Shown in pieces: positions 27,592 through 36,773 of a stretch of 64,000 nucleotides of DNA. How positions within the stretch are numbered: position 1 is the stretch's first letter; every line of letters starts with the position of its first letter. Below the pieces are notes generated by a model, which made no database searches, was not told where the DNA came from, and saw only the letters and a program-made list of their open reading frames with translations. Source of the stretch: Alphaproteobacteria bacterium (GTDB lineage: Bacteria; Pseudomonadota; Alphaproteobacteria; UBA7985; JAUIBT01); assembly GCA_030428255.1 (NCBI GenBank), contig JAUIBT010000012.1, positions 1 to 64,000 on the forward strand, in the 5' to 3' direction. The translations under genes and the position numbers were made by a program.

Positions 27592-30500
27592 CTACTGCGC
27601 GGGCAGGCGGGCGTCGTCGCCAAATCCCGCTGCTTGCGCCGCCTGCTCATCGTCGGCGGGTAAGCGGGTGATGCGCCGCAGGTCGTACTGAAGTTTCAGC
27701 GCACACGGCGTGAAGAACAGCGTCAAGAAGCTGGCAAAGGTCAAGCCAAAGGCGATGGTGGTCGCCAGCGACTGCCACCATTGGCCCGAGGGCGCACCGA
27801 CCGTCACCAAGCTGGACACGAAGTCGATGTTGACCCCTGTGACCATGGGCATCAGGCCCAAGACCGTTGTGACCGTGGTCAGCAGGATGGGGCGCAAACG
27901 CTGGGACGCGGTCAGCACCAGCGTTTCGTGGATCGTCAGCCCCTTGCGTTTGAGCTGTTCGAAGGTGTCGATCAAGACAATGTTGTTGTTGACCACAATC
28001 CCCGCCAGCGAGATCAGGCCGACGCCGGTCATGACCACGCTGAAATTGCGCCCGGTCAGATAGAGGCCCAGCAACACGCCGACCGACGACATGAAAATGG
28101 CGCTGAGGATCAGAATTGCATTGTAGAAGCTGTTGAACTGGGTGATCAAAATCACGGCCATCATGAAGAGGGCGACGCCAAAGGCTTGAGCCAAAAATAG
28201 ACCAGTTTCGGCCATCTCCTGATCTTCGCCAACGAATTTGGCACGGGCGCTGCCGGGCAGGGGATTTTCTTCGATCCAGGCGCGAATTTGCTCGACCTTG
28301 GTGCTCTTGGTGACGGCCTTGCCATCAACGATATCGACAATATCGGCCTTGATGGTCTGAGCACGCTCGCCGTCCAAACGCTGGAGCTGGCTCACCTTGG
28401 GCTTGGGCTCGCGCTTCAAGAACAAGCTGAGCGGCACCTGGCCCTTGGGCGTATCCACGCGCAGTTGATCCAATTGCGCCAGGTTGCGGTACTGAGGCGG
28501 CAGGCGCAGGGTGATATCAACCTCGTCGTCAGAAGTCGTCGGGCGATAGGTGGAGATGGTCACGCCGTTGGTGATCAGCCGCACGTAGTAGCCCAGAATA
28601 GCGATATCAACGCCATAGAGCGCCGCTTGCTCGCGATCAACAGTCAGCTCCCAGTCGATACCCGGCAGGGGCAAGCCGTCCTCGATGTCCCGGTATCCGC
28701 CCAGCTCCTTCATGCCTTGCAAGATGTGGCGGGCGGCGGGCGCGATGTCGTCCTTGTCGGCCGCCGTCACTTCGATCTGCACGGCTTTGCCTTGGGGCGG
28801 GCCAGCTTCTGCGGCGGCCAGCTCAACCTGCATGCCGGGCAGATCGGCGACCAGCTCACGGATTTCAGCCTTGATGGCATCAGCCTTGCGGCGATTGAAG
28901 TAATCGACAAGCTCAAGCTGCACCGAACCGATGGTGTCCTCAGCCTGCTGCGAGCCGCTGCTGGACCGCGTTTGTGAAACGGCATAGATAGCGTTGAACT
29001 CGCCGTGTTGGCGCTGCATGTCCAGAATTCTTGCTTCGACCTGGCGCATCATGGCATCGCGCTCATAGATCGACATGTTGCCGCGCGCGCGCACGGTGAT
29101 GGTCATGTTTTCTGGCTCGACGTTGGGGAAAAATTCGACCGACTTTCCCGAATTGGCATAGGTAACGACGATGACCGCCATGATGGCGAAGATCGCAACG
29201 ATGGTTGTGATCGGCGACTTAAGCAGCGTGTTAAGCATGCGCGCATAAATCCGCACTGGCCCGGCGATTTCTGAGGCGCGTGCGGGTTCCTTGCGAGGCT
29301 TGATAGCCTTGGTGTCGAACAGCGCGGTTGCAGAGCGAGCGAACAGGAAGCCCGAGGCGACCGCGACGAGCGTCACGAGTGCAATGGTTGCTGGCAGCGC
29401 CCAGCCATAGCTGTCCAGCGGCAGGCCAGTCAGATTGCTGATCGCGGCCACGATAGCCCCTGATTGAAGCCCGCCGACGATCATCACGCCCAGCCCCAAA
29501 ACAACCGCCAGCACTTTAACGACGGTCTCCAGCGCTGCGCCCAGAACCGGCACGAAGATCAATGCCATGAGCAAACTGGCCGACAGGGTGATCAGCAGCG
29601 TTTTGGGCAGGTAGCCCATGAACTCGCCGATGATGCCCGGCCAGAAGGCCAGGGGCGCGAAGGCCGCCAAGGTGGTCGCAGTCGAGGCGATGATCGGCCA
29701 GGCCATGCGCTTTGAAGCCTCGGTGTAGGCGGTTAAGCGCGAGGCCCCTTCGGCCAGCCGTCGGTCGGCGTACTCGATGACGACAATCGCGCCATCCACC
29801 AACATGCCAGAGGCCAGGATGAGCGAAAACAGCACCACGATGTTGATGGTAAAGCCCAACATGGCCAGCACCATAAAGCCGATCAGAAATGAGCCCGGTA
29901 TCGCAAAACCGACCAGCAAGCCTGAGCGCAAACCCAGCGCGCCAACCGCGATAACCAAGACCAGCAGCACCGCTGCCAGGACGTTGTTGGTCAGATCGCC
30001 CAGCATAGTCTTGATGGTCACGGACTTGTCTTGCAGGAACTTGACCTCCAGCCCGGCGGGCCAGGTCTGGCGCTCGTCGGTGACGATGGCTCGGGTGGCC
30101 TCGATGGTCTCGATAATGTTCTCACCTGTGCGTTTTTTGACCGCCAAGGACATGGTGCGCTTACCGTTGACCCGCGCGAAACTGCTGGGGTCTTTGAAAG
30201 TGGGGCGCACGTCGGCAATATCGCTGAACAGCACCACCGACTGGCCGTCGGACTTGATCGGCAAATCAAAGATATCTTCGATATCTTCGAACAGCCCCGG
30301 CACCTTCAAATCAAAGCTGCCCGAACCAGAGCTGAGCGTGCCCGCAGCGATCAGGCGGTTGGAGCCAGCAACCAGGCCCAGTACCTCTTGAATGTTGAGG
30401 CCATAAGATTGCAGCACGTTGGGGTCGATCAAGATCTCGACCACCTCTTCGCGGCTGCCTTGCAGGTCGGCCTCCAGCACTTGCGGCAGGGCTTCGATGC

Positions 30501-30987
30501 GATCTTGCAAGCGCGTCATGAGCTGCAACAGCGCTTGTTCAGGCAGGTCGCCGAACACGGCCAAGGTGATGATTGGCAACTCTGACACGTTGACTTCAGA
30601 GACCGTGGGATCGTCCGCTTCGCTGGGCAGGTTGGGCTTGGCTTTGTCCACGGCGTTGCGGGCATCGTCCAAGGCGCGGTCCACATCAAAGCTGGCACCA
30701 AACTCCAGCACGATATTGCCGCCGCCCAGATAGCCGGTTGAGACCATTTTCTCCACGCCATCAAGGCCTTGCAGCTCGGTTTCAAGCGGGCGCAGCAAAA
30801 GGCGCTCTGAGTCTTCGGGCGAAATCCCCTCCAAGCCAACGCTGACGTAGAGGGTCGGCACGCTCACATCTGGTTCGGCTTCCTTGGGGATCGAGAGCCA
30901 AGACATGACCCCCACCGCCAAGATCACAACCAGCAAGGACAGCACGGTGCGTGAATAGCGAAGGGCGGCGTCGATAAGTGCGTTCAT
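27592..30987 (-). CDS. RND family efflux pump permease (AcrB/MexB superfamily)
   Basis: A proton-driven inner-membrane exporter that works with a periplasmic adaptor and an outer-membrane channel. At 1131 residues it is slightly longer than AcrB. It starts with a membrane segment, 'PKEAEPDVSVPTLYV', two large periplasmic loops and two blocks of six membrane segments; the characteristic 'ASGMLVDGAIVVIEYADR' appears in the first block and 'GLISLAGIVVNNNIVLID' in the second. The adaptor gene precedes it by about 110 bases. No TolC-like gene is adjacent. The substrate is unknown. Confidence 0.92.
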   Translation of the reverse strand: MNALIDAALRYSRTVLSLLVVILAVGVMSWLSIPKEAEPDVSVPTLYVSVGLEGISPEDSERLLLRPLETELQGLDGVEKMVSTGYLGGGNIVLEFGASFDVDRALDDARNAVDKAKPNLPSEADDPTVSEVNVSELPIITLAVFGDLPEQALLQLMTRLQDRIEALPQVLEADLQGSREEVVEILIDPNVLQSYGLNIQEVLGLVAGSNRLIAAGTLSSGSGSFDLKVPGLFEDIEDIFDLPIKSDGQSVVLFSDIADVRPTFKDPSSFARVNGKRTMSLAVKKRTGENIIETIEATRAIVTDERQTWPAGLEVKFLQDKSVTIKTMLGDLTNNVLAAVLLVLVIAVGALGLRSGLLVGFAIPGSFLIGFMVLAMLGFTINIVVLFSLILASGMLVDGAIVVIEYADRRLAEGASRLTAYTEASKRMAWPIIASTATTLAAFAPLAFWPGIIGEFMGYLPKTLLITLSASLLMALIFVPVLGAALETVVKVLAVVLGLGVMIVGGLQSGAIVAAISNLTGLPLDSYGWALPATIALVTLVAVASGFLFARSATALFDTKAIKPRKEPARASEIAGPVRIYARMLNTLLKSPITTIVAIFAIMAVIVVTYANSGKSVEFFPNVEPENMTITVRARGNMSIYERDAMMRQVEARILDMQRQHGEFNAIYAVSQTRSSSGSQQAEDTIGSVQLELVDYFNRRKADAIKAEIRELVADLPGMQVELAAAEAGPPQGKAVQIEVTAADKDDIAPAARHILQGMKELGGYRDIEDGLPLPGIDWELTVDREQAALYGVDIAILGYYVRLITNGVTISTYRPTTSDDEVDITLRLPPQYRNLAQLDQLRVDTPKGQVPLSLFLKREPKPKVSQLQRLDGERAQTIKADIVDIVDGKAVTKSTKVEQIRAWIEENPLPGSARAKFVGEDQEMAETGLFLAQAFGVALFMMAVILITQFNSFYNAILILSAIFMSSVGVLLGLYLTGRNFSVVMTGVGLISLAGIVVNNNIVLIDTFEQLKRKGLTIHETLVLTASQRLRPILLTTVTTVLGLMPMVTGVNIDFVSSLVTVGAPSGQWWQSLATTIAFGLTFASFLTLFFTPCALKLQYDLRRITRLPADDEQAAQAAGFGDDARLPAQ

Positions 30988-31096
30988 AGCAAAGGACTTT
31001 TTCTGCTGATCTTTGGGCGGGCGCTAAGCGCGTCGTTTAGGTCTGGGCGCTTTGGGGTGCCAACAGCGACGCGTCGGCAAAAGGCAGGCGCGCGGG

Positions 31097-32203
31097 CTAG
31101 AGGCCCAAACGCGCGACCTCAGCGGCAGTGATGGTCTTGGGAAGCACCTTGTCACCGCTGGTGACCAACTCTTGGCCTTGCACAATCAGCGTTAGGGTCT
31201 CAGGCAGGTCGTCTAGCCACAGCCCAGCAGCGGTGGCATGGATAATGCGCGCGGGCAGGAAGACCACTTCTTGCTGGTCGTTGACGGTCTTGACGCCGAT
31301 CTGGTCGCCTGCACCCAAGGTCAGGGCGTTGGTCGGCACGAAGTGGGCCTTGCGCGCTGGGGTTGGGATGTGAACATCGGCAGAGACGCCTTCGGGCAGG
31401 TTCAGCGCGCGGGTCTCGGCCTGGTCGAGCAGAGCGGTCAGCTCGACCCGGAAGGTGCGGGTATCGCCCTCAGCGACCGTAGAGATGTAGCTGACTTTCG
31501 CTTCAAACTTTGCGCCGGTGGCCAGTTCGACTTGTCCGACCATGCCCAAGTCTATCGCGCCAATTTGGCGCTCGCCAGCAAGGCCGACCACCTCAATTGG
31601 CTCTTTGTCTAACAACAGGGCGACGGGCGTGCCAGGGTTGACGAAGGCCCCCGGCTCGACATAGGTGTCTTCAATCACTCCGGCAAAACCTGCCTTGATT
31701 TCAAGCTTCTTCATCGCCAATTCGGCGCGCAGCAGGCCTGCCTTGGCGCGCTCGACCGCAGCGGTTGCGCCATCGACTTCGATCTGGGAGCCGAAGCCTT
31801 GGGTCAACAAGGACTGCTTGGCCTTCAGGTCCGCTTCGGCCTGGCTCAGAGCCGCTTTCGCTTCCGCACGCTGGGCGGGGCGCTCGTCGGCGGCCAGCAC
31901 AGCGATGACCTGATCCTTGACGACGCTCTGGCCGCGGGTGACCCGCAACGAGGCGATTTGCCCTCCAATCTCGGCTTTGACTTCCAGCTTGCGATCTACC
32001 TGGGTCTCGGCGGTGAAACGCAGCTCGGAGCTGAAATCGCGCAGGCCGATCTCGGCGGTGCTGACGGCTTGCAGCGTGGCCGGAGCGTCCAAGGTCGCTG
32101 CAGGCTTGGTGACCTCGGGCTTGACGCCAGCCCAAGCGCCCCAAATGAGCCAGCCAGCAGTGACGGCAGCGATGAGGAAAGCCGGAATGAGGGAACGGAA
32201 CAT
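31097..32203 (-). CDS. RND efflux periplasmic adaptor (membrane fusion protein)
   Basis: Links the RND pump at 27592 to an outer-membrane channel. From the ATG at 32203 it has 368 residues with a single N-terminal membrane anchor, a lipoyl half-motif 'KAEIGGQIASLRVTRGQSV', an alpha-hairpin ('KAALSQAEADLKAKQSLL'), the second half-motif 'IKAGFAGVIEDTYVEPGAF' and beta-barrel domains. The frame is also open to an ATG at 32230, nine residues earlier; neither start has a good ribosome-binding site, and 32203 puts the anchor at the N-terminus. Confidence 0.88.
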   Translation of the reverse strand: MFRSLIPAFLIAAVTAGWLIWGAWAGVKPEVTKPAATLDAPATLQAVSTAEIGLRDFSSELRFTAETQVDRKLEVKAEIGGQIASLRVTRGQSVVKDQVIAVLAADERPAQRAEAKAALSQAEADLKAKQSLLTQGFGSQIEVDGATAAVERAKAGLLRAELAMKKLEIKAGFAGVIEDTYVEPGAFVNPGTPVALLLDKEPIEVVGLAGERQIGAIDLGMVGQVELATGAKFEAKVSYISTVAEGDTRTFRVELTALLDQAETRALNLPEGVSADVHIPTPARKAHFVPTNALTLGAGDQIGVKTVNDQQEVVFLPARIIHATAAGLWLDDLPETLTLIVQGQELVTSGDKVLPKTITAAEVARLGL

Positions 32204-32463
32204 GGGTGTGTCTCGATTGATTTGCCGCATTTTGTGCCATCGTCGGCGAACATGACGGCGGTGGCAGGGACGGCTTGGGTCTTATGTCGGCGAGGCGCTG
32301 AGTTGAGCGCGCGGTTGTCAGCACACGCCAACAGCCCAGTGTGGCTTGGACGCGTGCCTGGCGCTTATATAGGCCATGAGCCGGGACGAGAAAAGGCACG
32401 TCGGCCGGGTTTTAGCCCAAGCCCCAGCAAATCTTAAGACCGCACATAGCTAACCGATTGGTT

Positions 32464-32922
32464 TCACCGCGATTCCGGCTGATAGGCTGCGGTCTGCTGC
32501 CAGCCGCTAAAGCCAGTTTGCAGCACCACGACATTGTCGCGCCCGGCCACCCGCAGCGCAAAAGCCGCCTGTGCCGACAAGCTGCCGGTGTTGCAGAACA
32601 GCACGGTTTTTTGCCCCTGGGGAATCTCGTCGATGCGATCGAGCACCTCGCGCCACTCGATATGCACCGCGCCAGGAATGGTCGCCGCCTCGTATTGCTC
32701 GCGATCGCGGGTATCGACGAATAAGACCGCGTTGAATACCGCCTCGTCGATTTGCTGGGGCAGAATTATGCCAGCCTCATAGTCCGCGAACATCAAGTAG
32801 TCTTGCATGGCCTCAATGGCAGCTTCAGGATCTTGCGCCTGTGCGGCACTCAGCGGGGCAAGAGCCAGCAGGAAGGCGGCCAGAACAAAGCCCAACAAGC
32901 GGTGGTGAAATACAGATATCAT
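32464..32922 (-). CDS. Exported rhodanese-like domain protein
   Basis: A 152-residue protein with a signal peptide (cleavage near AAQAQ, residue 30) and one rhodanese domain. The active-site Cys110 lies in the loop 'FCNTGSLSAQAA'. Upstream, 'VLFVDTRDREQYEAATIPGAVHI' is the typical rhodanese start. A periplasmic single-domain rhodanese may carry sulfane sulfur or act as a sulfurtransferase or phosphatase-like enzyme; the substrate is unknown. It lies downstream of the adaptor gene on the same strand, 260 bases away. Confidence 0.88.
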   Translation of the reverse strand: MISVFHHRLLGFVLAAFLLALAPLSAAQAQDPEAAIEAMQDYLMFADYEAGIILPQQIDEAVFNAVLFVDTRDREQYEAATIPGAVHIEWREVLDRIDEIPQGQKTVLFCNTGSLSAQAAFALRVAGRDNVVVLQTGFSGWQQTAAYQPESR

Positions 32923-33160
32923 GGCAGCTTTCCTTCAAGTATCGCACTGCCATGCTAAGCCTTTGTCCTATCCAGGGCCATGCTTTGCGCTGCATCGCGC
33001 TGCATGCAGATTGCCGCGTCATTAGACCAGCGGCGCGCAGTTAGAGCGGTTGTTGGTTGATTTCCCGGCTGTGACGCGCAACATGAGCGCCAGGAACATC
33101 AAGTTGCGATATCAAACATAAGCGACGCTGGAAAGCAGCGTTTTAGAAAGGACAAGCCCC

Positions 33161-33817
33161 ATGAGCAAAGTGGTCCTCGTGCGCCATGGCCAAGCCAACG
33201 CCGGTGCTGGCAGCGAAGAAGAGTACGACCGCCTGAGCGATCTGGGCCGCCAACAAGCCCGCTGGCTGGGCGAATACATGGCTACCACCGATCACGGCAT
33301 GCAACGCATCGTGGCGGGCACCCTCAATCGTCAGCGCGACACGGCGCGCGAACTTGCTGGCCTGCTGGGCCTGAGCGTAGACGAAGATCCGCGCCTGCGA
33401 GAGATGAACTATTTTGAGCTGGCCCGATCAGCGAAGGAGACCCACGATATCGACCTGCCCAACGGCCGGGAATCCTTCATCGAGCATTTCCCCTTGGTCA
33501 TGGAAGCCTGGGAGCAGGGCAGCATTTCGTGTTCGACTGAAACTTACGCGCAGTTCTCAGACCGGGTCTTGAGCGCACTCAGCGATGCCGAGGAAACCGA
33601 CGGCACCATGCTTGTGACCTCGGGCGGGGTGATCGGCGTGGCCATACGGCACATCTTGGGTCTGGACACGCACAGCTTTGCCCACGTGCTGCTGCAAATC
33701 AACAACGCGTCCCTGCACCGCTATACGCTGGAGTTTGGGGGCCGCCGGCTAAACACCTTCAATGCGCTGCCGCACCTGGACCCGCCCGAGCGTGCCCACG
33801 CCCGCACATTTATTTAG
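33161..33817 (+). CDS. Histidine phosphatase family protein
   Basis: A 218-residue phosphoglycerate-mutase-like phosphatase of unknown substrate. Catalytic motif RHGQANAG (His9) is at the N-terminus; 'GTLNRQRDTARELAGLLG' follows, and the second His usually found in 'SGGVIGVAIRHIL' is replaced by Ser-Gly-Gly, an SGG variant. 'SSTETYAQFSDRV'-type acidic helix residues are present. AAAGGA precedes the ATG at the right distance. The 3' end, including its TAG, lies in a 13-bp tandem repeat. The missing second catalytic His makes normal phosphatase activity uncertain. Confidence 0.8.
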   Translation: MSKVVLVRHGQANAGAGSEEEYDRLSDLGRQQARWLGEYMATTDHGMQRIVAGTLNRQRDTARELAGLLGLSVDEDPRLREMNYFELARSAKETHDIDLPNGRESFIEHFPLVMEAWEQGSISCSTETYAQFSDRVLSALSDAEETDGTMLVTSGGVIGVAIRHILGLDTHSFAHVLLQINNASLHRYTLEFGGRRLNTFNALPHLDPPERAHARTFI

Positions 33818-33849
33818 AGCAGGTATTTAGAGCAGGCATTTAGAGCAGG
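33812..33849. repeat. 13-bp tandem repeat spanning a stop codon
   Basis: The unit atttagagcaggt/c occurs at 33812-33824 and 33825-33837, with a 12-base third copy at 33838-33849. The first copy contains the TAG stop of the histidine phosphatase (33815-33817). Confidence 0.93.
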
Positions 33850-33996
33850 AGCGGTTGCGGTTCCGGCCAGGGCGGATCGCCGCCATGAGGCCCCCAGCGC
33901 AATCCGCGAGAAAGTCGCGATACTTCCGAGCATGGATTTGCTTTAAAAGCGAGAACTTAGATCGACGGACCTGCTGCGATACCAGGCCCCGCCGCT

Positions 33997-34809
33997 CTAG
34001 GTTCCGCGAAACCCTTGGGCAACGATGAATTGCTCGCGCGAGTCCGAGCGCGAGGCCTCGGGCTTGACCGTCTGCACCTTGGTAAAGGCTTGCTTGAGCC
34101 GGTCCAAGGTCTGCTTTTGCGCCCCGCCTTGCAAGACCTTGGCAACAAAGGTGCCGCCGGGAGCCAGAAGCTGCTCAGCCACGTCAAAGGCGATGTCGAT
34201 CAACATCATGACCCGCAAGTGATCGGTCGGTCCATGACCGGTCGATGACGCAGCCATGTCTGAGATCACCGCATCCAGTTTGCCACCCGCCTGCTCGACC
34301 ACCCACGCCTGGGTGGCCTCATCGCGCATGTCGCCCTGCCAGATCAAAGCGCCTGGTACGGGCTCGACTTCTTGCAGGTCGATGCCCAACACGCGGCCAC
34401 GTTCGGCCTTAGCGTCGGTTTGATCTGCGCCGGTGCGCTGGGCGGCAACTTGCAGCCAGCCCCCTGGTGCGCAGCCCAAATCCAACACCCGCGCTCCGGG
34501 TTTGAGAAATCCGAAGCGATCATCCAAGCCGACCAGCTTAAAGGCCGCCCGTGAGCGGTAGCCCTGCCGTTTTGCCTCGGCAACAAAGGGATCGTTGAGC
34601 TGGCGGTTGAGCCAGCGCGCCGACGAATTCGTGCGCTTGCGGGCCGTCTTGAGCTGGGTCGTGAGCTGGCGCTGAGCACCGATGGTCTGCATGGGGTCGC
34701 CCTGCCCGGACGCCGGAGCCTTGGCAGCCAGGCCAATAGCCTTGGGGTCGGGGCGCTTTTTGGGGCGCCGGGGTGGGCGGGCAGTGGGAGGCGTGGTTTT
34801 TTTGGTCAT
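33997..34809 (-). CDS. rlmE: RlmE/FtsJ-type 23S rRNA 2'-O-methyltransferase
   Basis: Methylates a uridine of 23S rRNA late in 50S assembly. From the ATG at 34809 (MTKKTTPP) the protein has 270 residues. A basic, disordered-looking N-terminal extension of about 75 residues precedes the domain. The SAM motif 'VLDLGCAPGGWLQVAA' is clear, and the K-D-K-E catalytic tetrad can be placed in 'RSRAAFKL', 'ISDMAASS', 'FVAKVLQGG' and 'SREQF'. The frame extends eight residues upstream to 34833. It follows ppx/gppA on the same strand, a pairing common in alphaproteobacteria. Confidence 0.93.
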   Translation of the reverse strand: MTKKTTPPTARPPRRPKKRPDPKAIGLAAKAPASGQGDPMQTIGAQRQLTTQLKTARKRTNSSARWLNRQLNDPFVAEAKRQGYRSRAAFKLVGLDDRFGFLKPGARVLDLGCAPGGWLQVAAQRTGADQTDAKAERGRVLGIDLQEVEPVPGALIWQGDMRDEATQAWVVEQAGGKLDAVISDMAASSTGHGPTDHLRVMMLIDIAFDVAEQLLAPGGTFVAKVLQGGAQKQTLDRLKQAFTKVQTVKPEASRSDSREQFIVAQGFRGT

Positions 34810-34916
34810 GGCAATGCTGGCAGATGCAATCAAAGGCGCAAGAGCGCGTTAGTCTAAGGCGCGGCGGCAAGCCACGCAAATTTTCAGGCGAGCGAACCGC
34901 TGGCCTGGGCTCTGGC

Positions 34917-36407
34917 TTATTCTCCAGATCGACCAGGTTCGCTGCGAACCGGCGCGCCGCGCGCTGGGCCAGATCGCCCGCGACCTTGGCGCCAGCGACC
35001 TTCGGTTTTGTTGCCCTGAGATTTCGTTCCCTGAGACTTGAGTCCCTGGGCCTTAGTGCCTTGGGTTTTTTGGCCGCCACCTTCGCCCTGGTGCTTGGAG
35101 CCTGCCTGGCGTTTGTTGTCACCTTGGCGTTTGCTTTCACCTTGGCGTTTGCTTTCACCTTGGCGTTTGCTTTCACCTTGGCGTTTGGCTTTGCCGCGCA
35201 TGGGCGCACCGGGCCTTGGCTGCGCCATAAGCTCATACAGCATACCTTCGCGCAAGCCACGATCAGCGACCCGCAAGCGCTGCAAAGGGAAGCAATCCAA
35301 GATGCCCTGCAAGATTGCGCAACCCGGCAGAACCAAGTCAGCGCGATGGCTGCCAATGCTCTGCATGGAGGCGCGCTCCTCGTGGCTCATGTTCAGGAGC
35401 TGTTGGCAGATGCGATCAATCGCGCCCAAGGTCAGGTAGGAGCCATCCACTCGCGAGCGATCATAGCGCTGCAAGCCCTGCACCAACGCCGACAGGGTGG
35501 TGACAGTACCGGAGGTGCCGATCAGCTGCACCTTAGCTTGTCTTTGATGAAAGGCGACCCGATTGCGTTGCTCGAATTCGGCCAAGGCCTCAGCCATGTC
35601 GCGGCGGATCGCGGCATAGGCTTCTGGGGTCAGCGATTTGTCGGCCTGAGATAAGTTTACCTGAGTTAAGTGTGCTTCACCGAGGTTGGCCTCTGTCTGC
35701 GCCGCATAGCGCTCGGCCAATGTCACCACGCCAAAAGGCAAAGACAGCGAATCAATGGACTGCGGGCGATGCCCACCTTTGACTTGCAGCCACGACACTT
35801 CGGTCGAACCCCCGCCAATATCGAAGACCAAGGCATAGGGCCTGCGCGGATTCATCAGCGGCGCACAGCCCATAAAGCCCAACTGCGCCTCCTCTTGGCC
35901 CGAGATCAGCTCGAGCTTGAGCCCTGTTTCACGCCGCACTCGCTCTAAGAAGTCATCGCAATTGCTGGCCGCGCGGCAGGCCTCGGTAGCAATGCAACGC
36001 AGCCGGTCGGTGCGATGATTGGCGATGATACTGGAGCACGCCTTCAAGGAGGCCAAAGTTCGCTGGATCGCCGCCTCACCCAGCTCACCGCTCAGCGCCA
36101 AACCTTCGCCTAAGCGCACGATGCGCGAATAGGATTCAACAATGCGAAAAGGCGGACGTGGGCGGCTGCCTTTGGCCGGTCGAACCGACGGCACTTCGCC
36201 CAAGCGGTGCCCGCCCGGCACCCTGCGTGCAACCAAAAGTCGGCAGTTGTTGGTGCCCAGGTCCAAGGCCGCGAACACGCCTTGGCCGCGCCCTCGCTTG
36301 GCGGCATAGGGGGAACGGCGCGCCCCTGTCCTAGGGGCCGCTTGGTGATCCGCTGCGCGCTGTTGAACGCTGCTGGCGGTCGCCTGAGGAGGGGGCGTTG
36401 TGTTCAT
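34917..36407 (-). CDS. Ppx/GppA family exopolyphosphatase with repetitive basic tail
   Basis: Hydrolyses polyphosphate or guanosine pentaphosphate. The 496-residue protein has the ASKHA fold signatures 'AALDLGTNNCRLLVARR' (about 46-62) and 'VFDIGGGSTEVSW', and 'GTSGTVTTLSAL' further on. The family core ends near residue 390. The remaining 100 residues are a Lys/Arg/Gln/Gly/Ser-rich tail built on the hexapeptide KRQGES in tandem. The basic tail would suit binding of polyphosphate or RNA, but that is inference. rlmE follows. A 40-residue Pro/Ala/Arg-rich N-terminal extension is also present. Confidence 0.9.
   Translation of the reverse strand: MNTTPPPQATASSVQQRAADHQAAPRTGARRSPYAAKRGRGQGVFAALDLGTNNCRLLVARRVPGGHRLGEVPSVRPAKGSRPRPPFRIVESYSRIVRLGEGLALSGELGEAAIQRTLASLKACSSIIANHRTDRLRCIATEACRAASNCDDFLERVRRETGLKLELISGQEEAQLGFMGCAPLMNPRRPYALVFDIGGGSTEVSWLQVKGGHRPQSIDSLSLPFGVVTLAERYAAQTEANLGEAHLTQVNLSQADKSLTPEAYAAIRRDMAEALAEFEQRNRVAFHQRQAKVQLIGTSGTVTTLSALVQGLQRYDRSRVDGSYLTLGAIDRICQQLLNMSHEERASMQSIGSHRADLVLPGCAILQGILDCFPLQRLRVADRGLREGMLYELMAQPRPGAPMRGKAKRQGESKRQGESKRQGESKRQGDNKRQAGSKHQGEGGGQKTQGTKAQGLKSQGTKSQGNKTEGRWRQGRGRSGPARGAPVRSEPGRSGE
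35121..35187. repeat. 18-bp in-frame tandem repeat in the ppx/gppA tail
   Basis: The unit accttggcgtttgctttc is perfectly repeated at 35121-35138, 35139-35156 and 35157-35174, with a partial fourth copy to 35187 and a diverged copy just before. On the coding (minus) strand it encodes the hexapeptide KRQGES. Confidence 0.95.
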
Positions 36408-36604
36408 GCCCTATACATGGACGCGCCAACTGCCGAGCGCAAACGCTTTGTCACGCAGCTGAAAATTTGTCCGCCGATCCAGCCGCAGGCATCGCCGTGT
36501 CAGCAATGCGGACAAAGCGTCGAACGAGCCGTTACTTCAGCGAATTGTGCCATCGTTGCGCCACAATAGCCACCAAATGACACAAGATGGCCTTCTATTC
36601 TAGG

Positions 36605-36633
36605 TTGAGTATTCTTTCGGCTAGTGCTATACA
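36605..36633 (+). promoter_or_regulatory. Putative sigma-70 promoter of the autotransporter gene
   Basis: TTGAGT (36605-36610), a 17-base spacer and TATACA (36628-36633) make a near-consensus promoter. It predicts a start near 36640 and a leader of about 135 bases before the ATG at 36774. Confidence 0.6.
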
Positions 36634-36701
36634 AATGAAGGGCTAAATCGAGTACACTTTTGATTTTTTACCACTCGGTTGACCCCGTCTATTTGATCAA
36701 A

Positions 36702-36747
36702 GGCCGCAGTTTTAAGCGGCCCCGGAGCAGCATTTTTATGCTTCGGG
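36702..36747 (+). promoter_or_regulatory. Two consecutive hairpins in the autotransporter mRNA leader
   Basis: The first hairpin is GGCCGC (36702-36707) with GCGGCC (36716-36721) around an A/T-rich 8-base loop. The second is CCCGGAGCA (36721-36729) with TGCTTCGGG (36739-36747), nine pairs with one G-T. They share base 36721, so they are mutually strained at the junction. GGAG at 36762-36765 follows. Neither hairpin has a T-tract. Confidence 0.55.
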
Positions 36748-36773
36748 AAAAGAATATACTTTGGAGATTTACC

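Larger units (their letters stand above)
36408..36773. other. Divergent regulatory region between ppx/gppA and autotransporter
   Basis: An AT-richer stretch of about 365 bases. It contains the autotransporter promoter (36605-36633) and two leader hairpins (36702-36747), annotated separately. Nothing else is recognised. Confidence 0.6.
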
